NCBI RefSeq assembly: GCF_004216665.1
Contig: NZ_SGWY01000002.1
Location: 1,056,350-1,120,349, forward strand
DNA: 64,000 bases
Direction of reading: 5' to 3'
Origin: Agromyces ramosus
Lineage (GTDB): Bacteria > Actinomycetota > Actinomycetes > Actinomycetales > Microbacteriaceae
Position numbers and translations under genes: made by a program. The notes below the pieces were generated by a model. It was not told the origin of the DNA, made no database searches, and worked only from the letters and a program-made list of their open reading frames with translations. This document shows positions 50,178 through 62,827 of the stretch, one piece after another (the stretch's first letter is position 1; each line of letters starts with the position of its first letter).

Positions 50178-51260
50178 TCAGCCTGCTATCCGCCAGCCGC
50201 GCTCGGCCAGCTCGTTGGTGAGTCGGTCTGCCGCCTCGGGCAGCACGGAGATCTCGGCCAGCCCGACCTGGCGGCCGGGCGAGTGCTCGAGTCGGAGGTC
50301 CTCCAGGTTCACGCCGATCTCGCCGACCTCCGCGAGCAATCTGGCCAGCTCGCCCGGACGGTCCTCGACCATCACGACGACGATCGTGAAGCGCTTGTCG
50401 GTGCCGTGCTTGCCCGGCAGCCGCTCGACGCCGGTGTTCCCGCCGGCGAGCTCCTCGGCCACCCTGCGCCGGGCGCCGGGCGCGGTCGGGTCGGCGAGCG
50501 CGTCGATGAACCGGTCGAGGTCGTCGCGGTAGGCGAGCAGGATGTCGCGCACGGGCGTCGCGTTGGCGCCGAGGATCTGCACCCAGAGGTCGGGGTCGCT
50601 GGCGGCGATGCGCGTCACGTCGCGGACCCCCTGGCCCGTGAGCCCCAGCGCGGCGTTCGGCGCGTCGATGAACCGGCGGGCCATTATGCTCGCGACGACC
50701 TGCGGCACGTGGGAGATGAGCGCGACCCCGCGGTCGTGCTCGGAGGGCGTCATCTCCACCAGGGTCGCGCCGAGGTCGAGGATGAGGTCGTCGATGGCGC
50801 CGGCGCGCTGGTAGGTGATGGCATCGTGCGCCGCGACGACCCACGGCCGTCCGGCGAAGAGGTCGGCGCGCGCGGCGAGCGGGCCGCCGCGCTCCCGACC
50901 GGCGAGGGGATGGGAGCCGATGTAGCGCGAGACGTCGGCGCCGGCCCCCCGGAGCGCGTCGAGGATGCCGGCCTTGACGCTCGCGACATCCGTCACGATC
51001 GCATCGGGGAACTCGGCGAGCTCGGCGGCGACGACCGACGCCGTCACGTCGGGCGGGACGGCGACGACGATGAGCTGCGGGGCGTCGCCCGGCGCGGCGA
51101 CACGTCCGGCGCCGAGGTCGACGGCGATCGCGACGTGCGTCGGCGACGCGTCCGCGAGGATCACCTCGATGCCGCGGGAGCGAAGGCCGAGCGCGACGCT
51201 GGTGCCGAGCAGGCCGGCACCGACGACGCGGACCGGCCCGATGAGGCGTGATTCGGTCAC
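50178..51260 (-). CDS. tyrA: Prephenate dehydrogenase
   Basis: The 360-residue TyrA oxidatively decarboxylates prephenate to 4-hydroxyphenylpyruvate with NAD+, a step of tyrosine synthesis. The Rossmann start is [33 protein letters not shown] and [19 protein letters not shown] carry the conserved His residues. A C-terminal ACT domain ([33 protein letters not shown]) allows feedback by tyrosine. The GTG start overlaps the rluB stop by 4 bp. It lies in the rluB-tyrA-cmk-der operon typical of actinobacteria. Confidence 0.95.
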   Translation of the reverse strand: MTESRLIGPVRVVGAGLLGTSVALGLRSRGIEVILADASPTHVAIAVDLGAGRVAAPGDAPQLIVVAVPPDVTASVVAAELAEFPDAIVTDVASVKAGILDALRGAGADVSRYIGSHPLAGRERGGPLAARADLFAGRPWVVAAHDAITYQRAGAIDDLILDLGATLVEMTPSEHDRGVALISHVPQVVASIMARRFIDAPNAALGLTGQGVRDVTRIAASDPDLWVQILGANATPVRDILLAYRDDLDRFIDALADPTAPGARRRVAEELAGGNTGVERLPGKHGTDKRFTIVVVMVEDRPGELARLLAEVGEIGVNLEDLRLEHSPGRQVGLAEISVLPEAADRLTNELAERGWRIAG

Positions 51261-52069
51261 GAGTCCCCTTCGTTCGTTCCGCTGCCGGCGTGCCGGGCGG
51301 CATCCGCGGCGCGGGAGATCGTGAGCAATTGGCCGAGTTCCACCTTAGTCAACTCGCGCATCGCACCCGATCGGAGGGTCCCGAGGTTGAGCGGCCCGAA
51401 GCTGCGGCGCACCAGCTCGACGACCGGATGCCCCACGGCATCGAGCATGCGGCGCACGATGCGGTTGCGACCCGAATGCAGCGTCAGCTCCACCATCGAG
51501 TGCTGGTCGTCGCCCTGCTGCTGCAGCACCCGTGCGCGGTCCGCCGCGATGATGCCGTCCTCGAGCTCCACGCCGCGCTTGAGCTGCTGCACGACCTGCG
51601 GCGTGACGCGACCTCGCACCTTGGCGATGTACGTCTTCTCCACGCCGAACGACGGGTGGGCGAGCACGTGCGCGAGGTCCCCGTCGTTGGTGAGGAGCAG
51701 CAGTCCACTCGTCTCGGCATCGAGGCGGCCCACGTTGAACACCCGCTCCTCGAGCTCCTCGGTGAAGCGCGTGAGGTCGGGGCGCCCCTGCTCGTCGCGC
51801 ATCGACGACACGACGCCGCGCGGCTTGTTGAGCATGTAGTAGCGCTTCGCGGGATCGAGTTGCACGGCGACGCCGTCCACCGCGACGAGATCGGTGGCCG
51901 GGTCGATCCGGCTTCCGAGCTCGGTCACGATCCGGCCGTTCACCTCGACCCTGCCCTCAACGATGAGCTGCTCGGACACGCGACGGCTCGCGACGCCCGC
52001 GGCGGCGAGCACCTTCTGCAGCCGCACGCCCTCGGTCGGATCGCCACCCGGGGCGGATGCGTCAGTCAA
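51257..52069 (-). CDS. rluB: Pseudouridine synthase RluB-type
   Basis: The 270-residue large-subunit rRNA pseudouridine synthase has an S4 domain ([30 protein letters not shown]) and a catalytic core with the nucleophile Asp in [40 protein letters not shown] and [20 protein letters not shown] are the flanking signatures. It modifies 23S rRNA. Its start is TTG at 52069, overlapping the scpB end by 8 bp, and it overlaps tyrA by 4 bp: part of one tightly packed operon. Confidence 0.94.
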   Translation of the reverse strand: MTDASAPGGDPTEGVRLQKVLAAAGVASRRVSEQLIVEGRVEVNGRIVTELGSRIDPATDLVAVDGVAVQLDPAKRYYMLNKPRGVVSSMRDEQGRPDLTRFTEELEERVFNVGRLDAETSGLLLLTNDGDLAHVLAHPSFGVEKTYIAKVRGRVTPQVVQQLKRGVELEDGIIAADRARVLQQQGDDQHSMVELTLHSGRNRIVRRMLDAVGHPVVELVRRSFGPLNLGTLRSGAMRELTKVELGQLLTISRAADAARHAGSGTNEGDS

Positions 52070-52820
52070 GGTCGAATCCCTCCTGGCCGTCGTCGAGCAA
52101 CGGCGAGATGTGCGGCAGTTCGTCGAGCGAGTTGATGCCGAGGTTCGTGAGCAGCAGGTCGGTCGTGCCGTACAGGATGGCCCCCGTCTCGGCGTCGGTC
52201 GCCACCTCGGTGATGAGCCCCCGTCCGAGCAGGGTGCGCACCACGGAGTCGACGTTCACGGCACGGATGGACGCGATCGACGAGCGCGAGATCGGCTGCT
52301 TGTACGCGATCACGGACAGCGTCTCGAGCGCGGGCTGCGACAGCCGCGTCGACGACTGGGCGAGCACGAAGTCGGCGACGAGGGCGTCGTACTCGGCCCG
52401 GACGTAGAACCGCCATCCGCCGCCGACCTCGCGGAGTTCGAAACCGCGACGGATGCCGCCGGCCGGTGCCTCGTCTGCGACATCCGTTCGCGGTTCGCCC
52501 GACGCGCCCTCGCCGTCGTAGTCGGCCCGGAGGCGGGCGATCGACGCCCGCACCTCCGCGACGGGGCGGGCGACGGCCGCCGCGAGGGTGACGACCGGGA
52601 GCGGCTCGTCCGCGATGAACAGGATCGCCTCGAGCGCCCGGTCGAGGTCGAGTCGCGGCTGGCCGGGCACGTCGAGGGGCGTGACGATCGAGAGCTCGGG
52701 TCCGTCGACGGCGTGGGGCGCGCCGTCGACGGACGTCTCCCCGGTCACGGCGTCGACTGCGGCGGCCGACGTGTCGGCGGCCACGGCATCCGTCTCGGCG
52801 GCATCCGTGTCATTCGTCAT
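52062..52820 (-). CDS. scpB: Segregation and condensation protein B
   Basis: A 252-residue ScpB, the winged-helix subunit of the SMC-ScpAB condensin that compacts and separates chromosomes. ALEAILFIADEPLPVVTLAA starts the first winged helix, and LSQPALETLSVIAYKQPISR with VNVDSVVRTLLGRGLITEVA the second. The N-terminal 55 residues are Asp/Ala/Thr-rich and disordered. It overlaps scpA by 11 bp, the normal order, so ScpA and ScpB are made in fixed ratio. Confidence 0.95.
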   Translation of the reverse strand: MTNDTDAAETDAVAADTSAAAVDAVTGETSVDGAPHAVDGPELSIVTPLDVPGQPRLDLDRALEAILFIADEPLPVVTLAAAVARPVAEVRASIARLRADYDGEGASGEPRTDVADEAPAGGIRRGFELREVGGGWRFYVRAEYDALVADFVLAQSSTRLSQPALETLSVIAYKQPISRSSIASIRAVNVDSVVRTLLGRGLITEVATDAETGAILYGTTDLLLTNLGINSLDELPHISPLLDDGQEGFDLD

Positions 52821-53682
52821 AGTCGGCTCCCAGGCTCTCGAGGTTCTCGTCGGTCCACGACTCGGCCGCCCAGCGAAGCGTGAGCTCGCCCAGCGGCTCG
52901 AGCTGCTCGAACCCGATCGCCGCGTGCCGGTAGAGCTCGAGCACGGCGAGGAACCGCGCCACGACCACGCCCGGCTGCCCGATGCCCGCGATGAGCTCGC
53001 GGAAGGTGACGGGATCGCCGCGCCGCAGCACGGCGACGACGTGGGCGGCCTGCTCCCGGATCGACACGAGCGGTGCATGCAGGTGGTCGAGGCCGACGAC
53101 TGGGATCTCCCTCGGCGTGAGCGCGAGGGTCGCGAGGGCGGCGAAGTCCTCGGCGCTGAGGGTCCACCGCAGCTCGGGCTCGCGCTGGCGGAACCGCTCC
53201 TCGAGCCGCACGATGCGGGCGTGTCGATGCGACTCCGCCTCGAGGTGCGCGGCGAACCACCGCGACGCCTCCTTGAAGGCACGATACTGCAGCAGGCGCG
53301 CGAACAGCAGGTCGCGTGCCTCGAGGAGGGCGACGTCCTCGGCGTCCACGAGCTCCCCCTGCGGCAGGAGCCCGGCGACCTTCAAGTCGAGGAGGGTCGC
53401 CGCGACCACGAGGAACTCCGAGGCGCGATCGAGCTCCTCCTCGGAGTCGAGGCCGCGCAGGTAGGAGATGAACTCGTCGGTCACGGCCGACAACGAGACC
53501 TCGGTGATGTCGAGCTCGTGCTTGGCGATGAGCGAGAGCAGCAGGTCGAAGGGACCCTCGAAGTTCGTGAGGGCGACCCGGAAGCCGGTCTCGGATGCCG
53601 CGGTCGCGTCGCCCCCGGCGGGCGCGGTCGCGCCGGCTGCGCCCTCCCCCGAGACCGGAACGGCCTCAGGCGACCGCGCCAC
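52810..53682 (-). CDS. scpA: Segregation and condensation protein A
   Basis: A 290-residue ScpA, the kleisin subunit of condensin. NFEGPFDLLLSLIAKHELDI and TEVSLSAVTDEFISYLRGL are the diagnostic N-terminal SMC-neck binding block. The C terminus (GELTLRWAAESW) is the winged helix contacting the SMC cap. The GTG start at 53682 lies inside the last codons of parA (17-bp overlap), and no later start retains the N-terminal block in better context. Confidence 0.94.
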   Translation of the reverse strand: MARSPEAVPVSGEGAAGATAPAGGDATAASETGFRVALTNFEGPFDLLLSLIAKHELDITEVSLSAVTDEFISYLRGLDSEEELDRASEFLVVAATLLDLKVAGLLPQGELVDAEDVALLEARDLLFARLLQYRAFKEASRWFAAHLEAESHRHARIVRLEERFRQREPELRWTLSAEDFAALATLALTPREIPVVGLDHLHAPLVSIREQAAHVVAVLRRGDPVTFRELIAGIGQPGVVVARFLAVLELYRHAAIGFEQLEPLGELTLRWAAESWTDENLESLGADYDE

Positions 53683-54553
53683 GGAAGACCAGCTCCCTCG
53701 CGAGCTGCCGGTACGCCTTGGAGGCCTGGTGCTCGGGGGCGAACTCGGTGATCGGGGTGGCGGCGACCGTGGCATCCGGGAACTTCACCGTGCGGGTGAT
53801 GACCGTCTCGAGCACCTTGTCGCCGAACGCGTCGACCACGCGCTCGAGCACCTCGCGGGAATGCAGGGTGCGCGCGTCGTACATCGTCGCGAGGATCCCG
53901 TCGAGCTCGATCGCGGGGTTCAGCCGGTCGCGTACCTTGTCGATCGTCTCGATGAGCAGCGCGACGCCGCGCAGCGCGAAGTACTCGCACTCGAGCGGGA
54001 TCACGACGCCGTGGCTCGCGGTGAGGGCGTTGACGGTGAGGAGGCCGAGCGACGGCTGGCAGTCGATGAGGATGACGTCGTAGTCGGCGGCGACGCGCCG
54101 CAGCACGCTCGCGAGGATCTGCTCACGTGCCACCTCGGTGACGAGGTGCACCTCGGCGGCGGAGAGGTCGATGTTCGCCGGGATCACGTCGAGGCCCTCG
54201 GTGCCCGTCTGCTGGATGGCGTCGGCCGGGTCGATGGCCCGCGACAGCAGCAGGTCGTAGATCGTGGGCACGTCGTGCGTCGGCACACCGAGCCCGGCGG
54301 AGAGCGCGCCCTGCGGGTCGAAGTCGACGGCCAGCACGCGACGACCGTACTCGGCGAGCGTCGCGCCGAGGTTGATCGTGGTGGTGGTCTTGCCGACGCC
54401 GCCCTTCTGGTTGCACAGGGCGATGATGCGGGCCGGCCCGTGCGAGCGCAGCCGCTTCGGCTCGGGGAACTCGCGAAGGGGACGCCCGGTCGGACCGACC
54501 TCCGGCTCCAGCGAAAGGATTCCGTCCGCCGGGTCGTGCGTCTGGTGGGTCAC
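53666..54553 (-). CDS. ParA-family chromosome-partitioning ATPase
   Basis: The 295-residue ParA/Soj-type deviant Walker ATPase has the P-loop ALCNQKGGVGKTTTTINLG, VDFDPQGALSAGLGV, YDVILIDCQPSLGLLTVNAL and later VIPLECEYFALRGVALLIET. It is the paralogue that sits upstream of scpAB in actinobacteria rather than the oriC-linked parA; no parB follows. Its coupling with scpA suggests a role in condensin loading or segregation. The GTG start at 54553 follows AGGAGAGAG. Confidence 0.92.
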   Translation of the reverse strand: MTHQTHDPADGILSLEPEVGPTGRPLREFPEPKRLRSHGPARIIALCNQKGGVGKTTTTINLGATLAEYGRRVLAVDFDPQGALSAGLGVPTHDVPTIYDLLLSRAIDPADAIQQTGTEGLDVIPANIDLSAAEVHLVTEVAREQILASVLRRVAADYDVILIDCQPSLGLLTVNALTASHGVVIPLECEYFALRGVALLIETIDKVRDRLNPAIELDGILATMYDARTLHSREVLERVVDAFGDKVLETVITRTVKFPDATVAATPITEFAPEHQASKAYRQLARELVFRGAVA

Positions 54554-54611
54554 GTCTGGTCTCTCTCCTGCATCATGCGAGCCGTGCGTCCGTGCGAGGG
54601 CTTGGTCGATT

Positions 54612-55513
54612 CTAGCGAGCACGTGGGTGGGCAGCCGTGTACATCTCCCGGAGTGTATCGGCTGTGACAAGCGTGTAGATCTGCGTGGTCGCGACCGACG
54701 AGTGGCCGAGCAGCTCCTGCACCACCCGAACGTCGGCGCCGCCCTCGAGCAGGTGCGTCGCGAACGAGTGCCGCAGCGTGTGCGGCGAGACGGATGCCCC
54801 GAGCCCGGCCCGCTCCGCGGCGCGGTGGATCACGTCCCACGCGGCCTGACGGGACATCCGTCGTCCGCGCAGCCCGAGGAACAGCGCCGGGGTGGAGGGG
54901 CCTCGTGCCGACAGCGTGGGCCGTGCACGCACCAGGTAGGCGTCGACGGCGCGCCGGGCATACGATCCGAGCGGCACGACGCGTTGCTTGCCGCCCTTGC
55001 CGAAGAGCCGGACGACATCCTCGTCGACGAGGTCGTCGACATTGAGCGACACCGCCTCCGACACGCGCGCGCCCGTCGCGTAGAGCAGTTCGAGCAGCGC
55101 CGCGTCCCGGAGCTCGTGCAGTTCCTCGCCGCCCGCCGCATCGATCAGCGCGACGACGTCCTCAACGGGGATCGCCTTCGGCAGGCGCATCGGCAGCTTC
55201 GGCGGGCGCAGCTCGCGCGAGACGTCCGCCTCGATGACGCCCTCCTCGGCGAGGAACCGGTGCAGCCCGCGCACCGACGAGAGCACCCGGGCGATCGAGC
55301 TCGTCGCGAGCGGTGGCCGTCGATCGGTGCCGAGGTGGCGCACGAAGTCGGCGAGGTCCTGCTCGCGAACGGCTGCGGGTCCGTCCAGGCCGCGGCTCGC
55401 CAGCCAATCCGCGTAGAGGCCGAGGTCGCGGCGGTACGAGGTGACCGTGTTGCGTGAGAGCCCGCGTTCCACGGTGAGGTGCCGGAGGTACCCCGAGGTC
55501 CACGCGGCATCCG

Positions 55514-55517
<4 letters not shown>
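54612..55517 (-). CDS. xerD: Site-specific tyrosine recombinase XerD
   Basis: A 301-residue tyrosine recombinase that, with XerC, resolves chromosome dimers at dif. Catalytic residues are complete: TGARVSE (Arg), GKGGKQR (Lys), [14 protein letters not shown] (His-x-x-Arg), [10 protein letters not shown] (His) and TQIYT (Tyr). An N-terminal SAM-like core-binding domain precedes it ([20 protein letters not shown]). Conserved neighbours (NUDIX upstream by a 4-bp overlap, parA downstream) mark it as the housekeeping XerD and not an island integrase. Confidence 0.95.
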
Positions 55518-59673
<4,156 letters not shown>

Positions 59674-59760
59674 CGCAGACCTCGCTCAACGCCGACCCCA
59701 CTCATCGCGGCCCTCGCTCGATGCATCCCTCATTCGACGCATCCTTCACTCGACGCGGGC
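59674..59760. repeat. Short imperfect direct repeats between recN and nadK
   Basis: Three ~16-bp units (variants of CTCATTCGACGCATCC) lie in tandem in this 87-bp gap. The cause is not clear; it may be a weak spacer or a binding site. Confidence 0.45.
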
Positions 59761-60675
59761 TCAATCACGGCCCACCGGCCCACGCCAGCCTGTGACGGGC
59801 AACTGGAACTTGTTCACGAGTCGGTCGGTGAATGGCGCCTCGTGCAGCCGGGCGAGCCGCACCGGCACCGACGACTTGCGCACGATGACGCGCGCACCGG
59901 GCGGCAGGTCGAAGGTGCGACGACCGTCGCACCAGATGACCGCCGCCGCCTCGGTGCGCTGGAGGATCTCGACCGCCAGCGACGAGTCGGCGCCCACGAC
60001 GAGCGGGCGGGCGAACAGTGCGTGCGCGCTGAGCGGCACGAGCAGGAGCGCCTCGAGGCTCGGCCAGACGACCGGACCGCCCGCGGAGAAGGAGTACGCC
60101 GTGGAGCCCGTCGGCGTGGACATGACGATGCCGTCGCATCCGAACGACGACAGCGGACGGCGGTCGACCTCGACCACGACCTCGAGCATGCGCTCACGCT
60201 CGGCTTTCTCGACCGTGGCCTCGTTGAGCGCCCAGCTCTCATAGACCACGTCGTCGCCGAGCTTCGCACGTACCGACAGGGTCATGCGCTCCTCCACGGC
60301 GTAGTCGCGGGCGAGCGCCCGCGCCACCGTGTAGCCGAGATCGTCGCGCTCGCTCTCGGCCAGGAACCCGACGTGACCGAGGTTGACGCCCAGGAGGGCG
60401 ACGGGGTACTCGCGCATGAGCTCGGCCGCGCGAAGGATCGTGCCGTCGCCACCGAGCACGATGACGAGCTCGATGAGGTTCGGGTCGATCTCCTCGAAGC
60501 GCTTGACCGCGCCGTTCAGCTCGGGAACGAACGCGTGCACCTCGTCCCAGTGCTCCGCGGCGATCACCGGCACGGCGCCGGCCGCGAGGAGCTGGGCGCA
60601 CACCTCGCTCGTCGCCTCGAGGGCGGACTGACGGCCGGTGTGGGAGACCACGAGGAAGTGCCGTGCGTCGTTCAC
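59761..60675 (-). CDS. nadK: NAD kinase
   Basis: A 304-residue NAD(+) kinase that makes NADP+. IVLGGDGTILRAAELMR is the GGDG motif with the catalytic Asp, GVNLGHVGFLAE the NE-type strand and DGIVMSTPTGSTAYSFSAGG the nucleotide site. The GTG start at 60675 overlaps the tlyA stop by 4 bp. The second domain ends in TGWRGPVGRD. Cytosolic. Confidence 0.95.
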   Translation of the reverse strand: MNDARHFLVVSHTGRQSALEATSEVCAQLLAAGAVPVIAAEHWDEVHAFVPELNGAVKRFEEIDPNLIELVIVLGGDGTILRAAELMREYPVALLGVNLGHVGFLAESERDDLGYTVARALARDYAVEERMTLSVRAKLGDDVVYESWALNEATVEKAERERMLEVVVEVDRRPLSSFGCDGIVMSTPTGSTAYSFSAGGPVVWPSLEALLLVPLSAHALFARPLVVGADSSLAVEILQRTEAAAVIWCDGRRTFDLPPGARVIVRKSSVPVRLARLHEAPFTDRLVNKFQLPVTGWRGPVGRD

Positions 60676-61481
60676 GCGTTCGCGCCTCCCGTCACTTGCT
60701 CCACTCGACGCATCCATTCTGTCGGATCCATGCCACGCGACGCGCTGAGGTGGACGAGGTATTCGTGGTTGCCATGGCTGCCGGCGATTGGGGAGGACAG
60801 GACGCCCGCAGTGCCCAGCCCGAGGTCGAACGCCGCCCAGAGCACGTTCGCGACCGCCTCGGACCGGAGCGCAGCGCTGCGCACGACGCCCTCCCGCACT
60901 CCCCCGCGGCCCACCTCGAACTGCGGCTTCACGAGCAGCACGAACTCCGCGTCGTCGGCCGCGGTGGCGCGGAGGGCGGGCAGCACGGTCGTGAGCGAGA
61001 TGAACGAGAGGTCGGCGGTGACGAGGGAAGGCGGCTCGGCGACGCCAGTGAGCTCGGCGAGCACGTCGCGATCGAGGTTGCGAACGTTGCACCCCTCGAC
61101 CAGGACGAGGCCGGGCGCGTCGTGCAGTTCGGGCGCGAGCTGCCCGTGGCCCACGTCGACCGCGAGCACGGTGCGCGCACCGCGTTCGAGCAGGACCTGG
61201 CTGAACCCGCCGGTGGAGGCGCCGGCATCGAGCACGACCCGGCCGGCGGGGTCGACGGCGAACTCGTCGAGCGCCGCGAGGAGCTTGTGGGCGGCGCGGC
61301 TCACGTAGTGATCGGATGCCGCGACCTCGAGCATCGCCGACTCGGCGACCTTCAGCGCCGGCTTCACCACGGGCCGACCGTCGACCGTGACCACGCCGGC
61401 GGCGATGAGCGTCGCGGCGTGGGTGCGGGACCGGGCGAGTCCGCGCGCCGCCAACGCCGCATCGAGGCGCTGATCGGGCAT
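60672..61481 (-). CDS. tlyA: TlyA-family rRNA methyltransferase/hemolysin
   Basis: A 269-residue TlyA protein. An S4 RNA-binding domain (PDQRLDAALAARGLARSRTH) is followed by an FtsJ-like methyltransferase: RVVLDAGASTGGFSQVLLER (SAM site), TVLAVDVGHGQL and LVTADLSFISLTTVLPAL. It should 2'-O-methylate rRNA; in mycobacteria the orthologue sets capreomycin sensitivity. It lies between a small acidic gene (2-bp gap) and nadK (4-bp overlap), the conserved order in actinobacteria. Confidence 0.92.
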   Translation of the reverse strand: MPDQRLDAALAARGLARSRTHAATLIAAGVVTVDGRPVVKPALKVAESAMLEVAASDHYVSRAAHKLLAALDEFAVDPAGRVVLDAGASTGGFSQVLLERGARTVLAVDVGHGQLAPELHDAPGLVLVEGCNVRNLDRDVLAELTGVAEPPSLVTADLSFISLTTVLPALRATAADDAEFVLLVKPQFEVGRGGVREGVVRSAALRSEAVANVLWAAFDLGLGTAGVLSSPIAGSHGNHEYLVHLSASRGMDPTEWMRRVEQVTGGANA

Positions 61482-61483
61482 CG

Positions 61484-61735
61484 TCAGCTCGACCCGCGCG
61501 AGGGGTCGGACTGCTCGAGCTCGGACCGGAGGCGGTCGGCGAGGGCCTGGTAGCCGGGTGCCCGCTCCGCGAGCGGCCGCGACTCGATGTCTTGCAGGGC
61601 CGCTCGAGTGTCGTCGGATGCCGCATCGTCGGATGCCGGGTCGCCGGCGTCGGTGGTCGGGGCCGCAGCTGCGGCATCCGTCGCCGCACTCGGCTCGAGG
61701 GCGTCGGGCTCGAGGCGCTCGTCGTCAGTGCTCAC
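61484..61735 (-). CDS. Small acidic protein between tlyA and the HAD gene
   Basis: An 83-residue, Asp/Ala/Thr-rich protein (MSTDDERLEPDALEPSAATD and on) with a short C-terminal helix (LAERAPGYQALADRLRSELE). It starts 57 bp after the HAD stop and ends 2 bp before tlyA. The N-terminal half is probably disordered. The position is conserved in Microbacteriaceae, as I recall the neighbourhood. Function is unknown. Confidence 0.65.
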   Translation of the reverse strand: MSTDDERLEPDALEPSAATDAAAAAPTTDAGDPASDDAASDDTRAALQDIESRPLAERAPGYQALADRLRSELEQSDPSRGSS

Positions 61736-61792
61736 CCGACCAACGGTACCCCGAGCAGGCGACCACGGCGGCGAACCGCCTTCGCACGCGTC

Positions 61793-62827
61793 TCAGGCGT
61801 AGAGCGCCGACGGCACGTCGAGCGCGTGGATCGCCGTGCCCGACTGCCATATGGCCGCGCAGGCCGCTCGGAGCAGGTCGAGCCCGCCGTCGCCCTCGGA
61901 CACGATCACGACGCGGCGTCCCTCGACCCGTACTCGAGCGTCACCGACGCGCACCGCGCCGCCGCGCACGGACTCCACCACCGGGTACGGTTCGTGCAGC
62001 CCGCGCAGGTCGCCGAGGATGAAGTCGGGTCGGCTCGCGGCATCGGCCGCGAGCACCTGCTTCGCCCGGTCGATGCCGGTCAGCACGACGGCGCTCGCCA
62101 TGCCCGCCCGATTGGCGCCGAGGATGTCGGTGTCGAGCCGGTCGCCGACGACCAGCGGACGCTCCGCGGCGAACCGTCGCCTGGCCTCCTCGAAGATCGG
62201 CGTCTCGGGCTTGCCGGCGACCTCGGGGAACCGGCCGACCGCGGTGTGCACGGCGGAGACGAGCGTTCCGTTCCCGGGCGCGACGCCGCGGGCCACGGGG
62301 ATCGTCCAGTCCATGTTCGTGGCGATCCAGGGAATGCCGGCCGTCTCGGAGTCGGGCCCACCGTGCGCGTTCAGCGCGAACGAGGCCTCCGCCAGCTCGC
62401 GCCAGCCGACCTCGGGCGCGAAGCCCTGGACGACCGCGGCGGGCCCGTCGTCGGCCGAGCGCGTGACGCGGAACCCGCGCTTCTCGAGCTCGGACACGAT
62501 GCCCTCGCCACCCACCACGAAGATGAGCGATCCGGGTTCGACGCGCGCCTCGAGCAGGTGCATCGCCGCCTGAGGCGAGGTCACGACGTCGTCCGGTGCG
62601 ACATCGAGGCCGAGGTCGGCGAGGTGGCGCGCCACGGACGCGTCGCTCCGCGACGCGTTGTTCGTGATGTACCCGACGGGACGTTCGGCCTTGGTGCGGT
62701 TGAGGCTCTCGACGGCGTGCGGGATCGACCCCGCGCCGGCGTACACGACGCCGTCGAGGTCCGCGAACACCGCGTCGATACCCTCGAGCGGCGTGGTGGC
62801 CTCAGTCCTCGTGCGGAACAGGCCCAT
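61793..62827 (-). CDS. HAD-IIA family hydrolase
   Basis: A 344-residue HAD phosphatase of the NagD/IIA class. Motif I is AVFADLDGVVYAG with the nucleophile Asp and the acid Asp two residues on. GYITNNASRSDASVARHL is motif II. ERPLVVGDRLDTDILGANRA is motif IV. The C2B cap lies between. It would dephosphorylate sugar or nucleoside phosphates. The ATG at 62827 overlaps the end of the upstream TPR-like gene by 26 bp, a large coupled overlap. Confidence 0.9.
   Translation of the reverse strand: MGLFRTRTEATTPLEGIDAVFADLDGVVYAGAGSIPHAVESLNRTKAERPVGYITNNASRSDASVARHLADLGLDVAPDDVVTSPQAAMHLLEARVEPGSLIFVVGGEGIVSELEKRGFRVTRSADDGPAAVVQGFAPEVGWRELAEASFALNAHGGPDSETAGIPWIATNMDWTIPVARGVAPGNGTLVSAVHTAVGRFPEVAGKPETPIFEEARRRFAAERPLVVGDRLDTDILGANRAGMASAVVLTGIDRAKQVLAADAASRPDFILGDLRGLHEPYPVVESVRGGAVRVGDARVRVEGRRVVIVSEGDGGLDLLRAACAAIWQSGTAIHALDVPSALYA

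Noticed and set aside
47929..50532. Plus-strand ORF of 867 codons
   Set aside because: Antisense to der, cmk and tyrA, all with full motifs; the long open frame is a GC-bias artefact.
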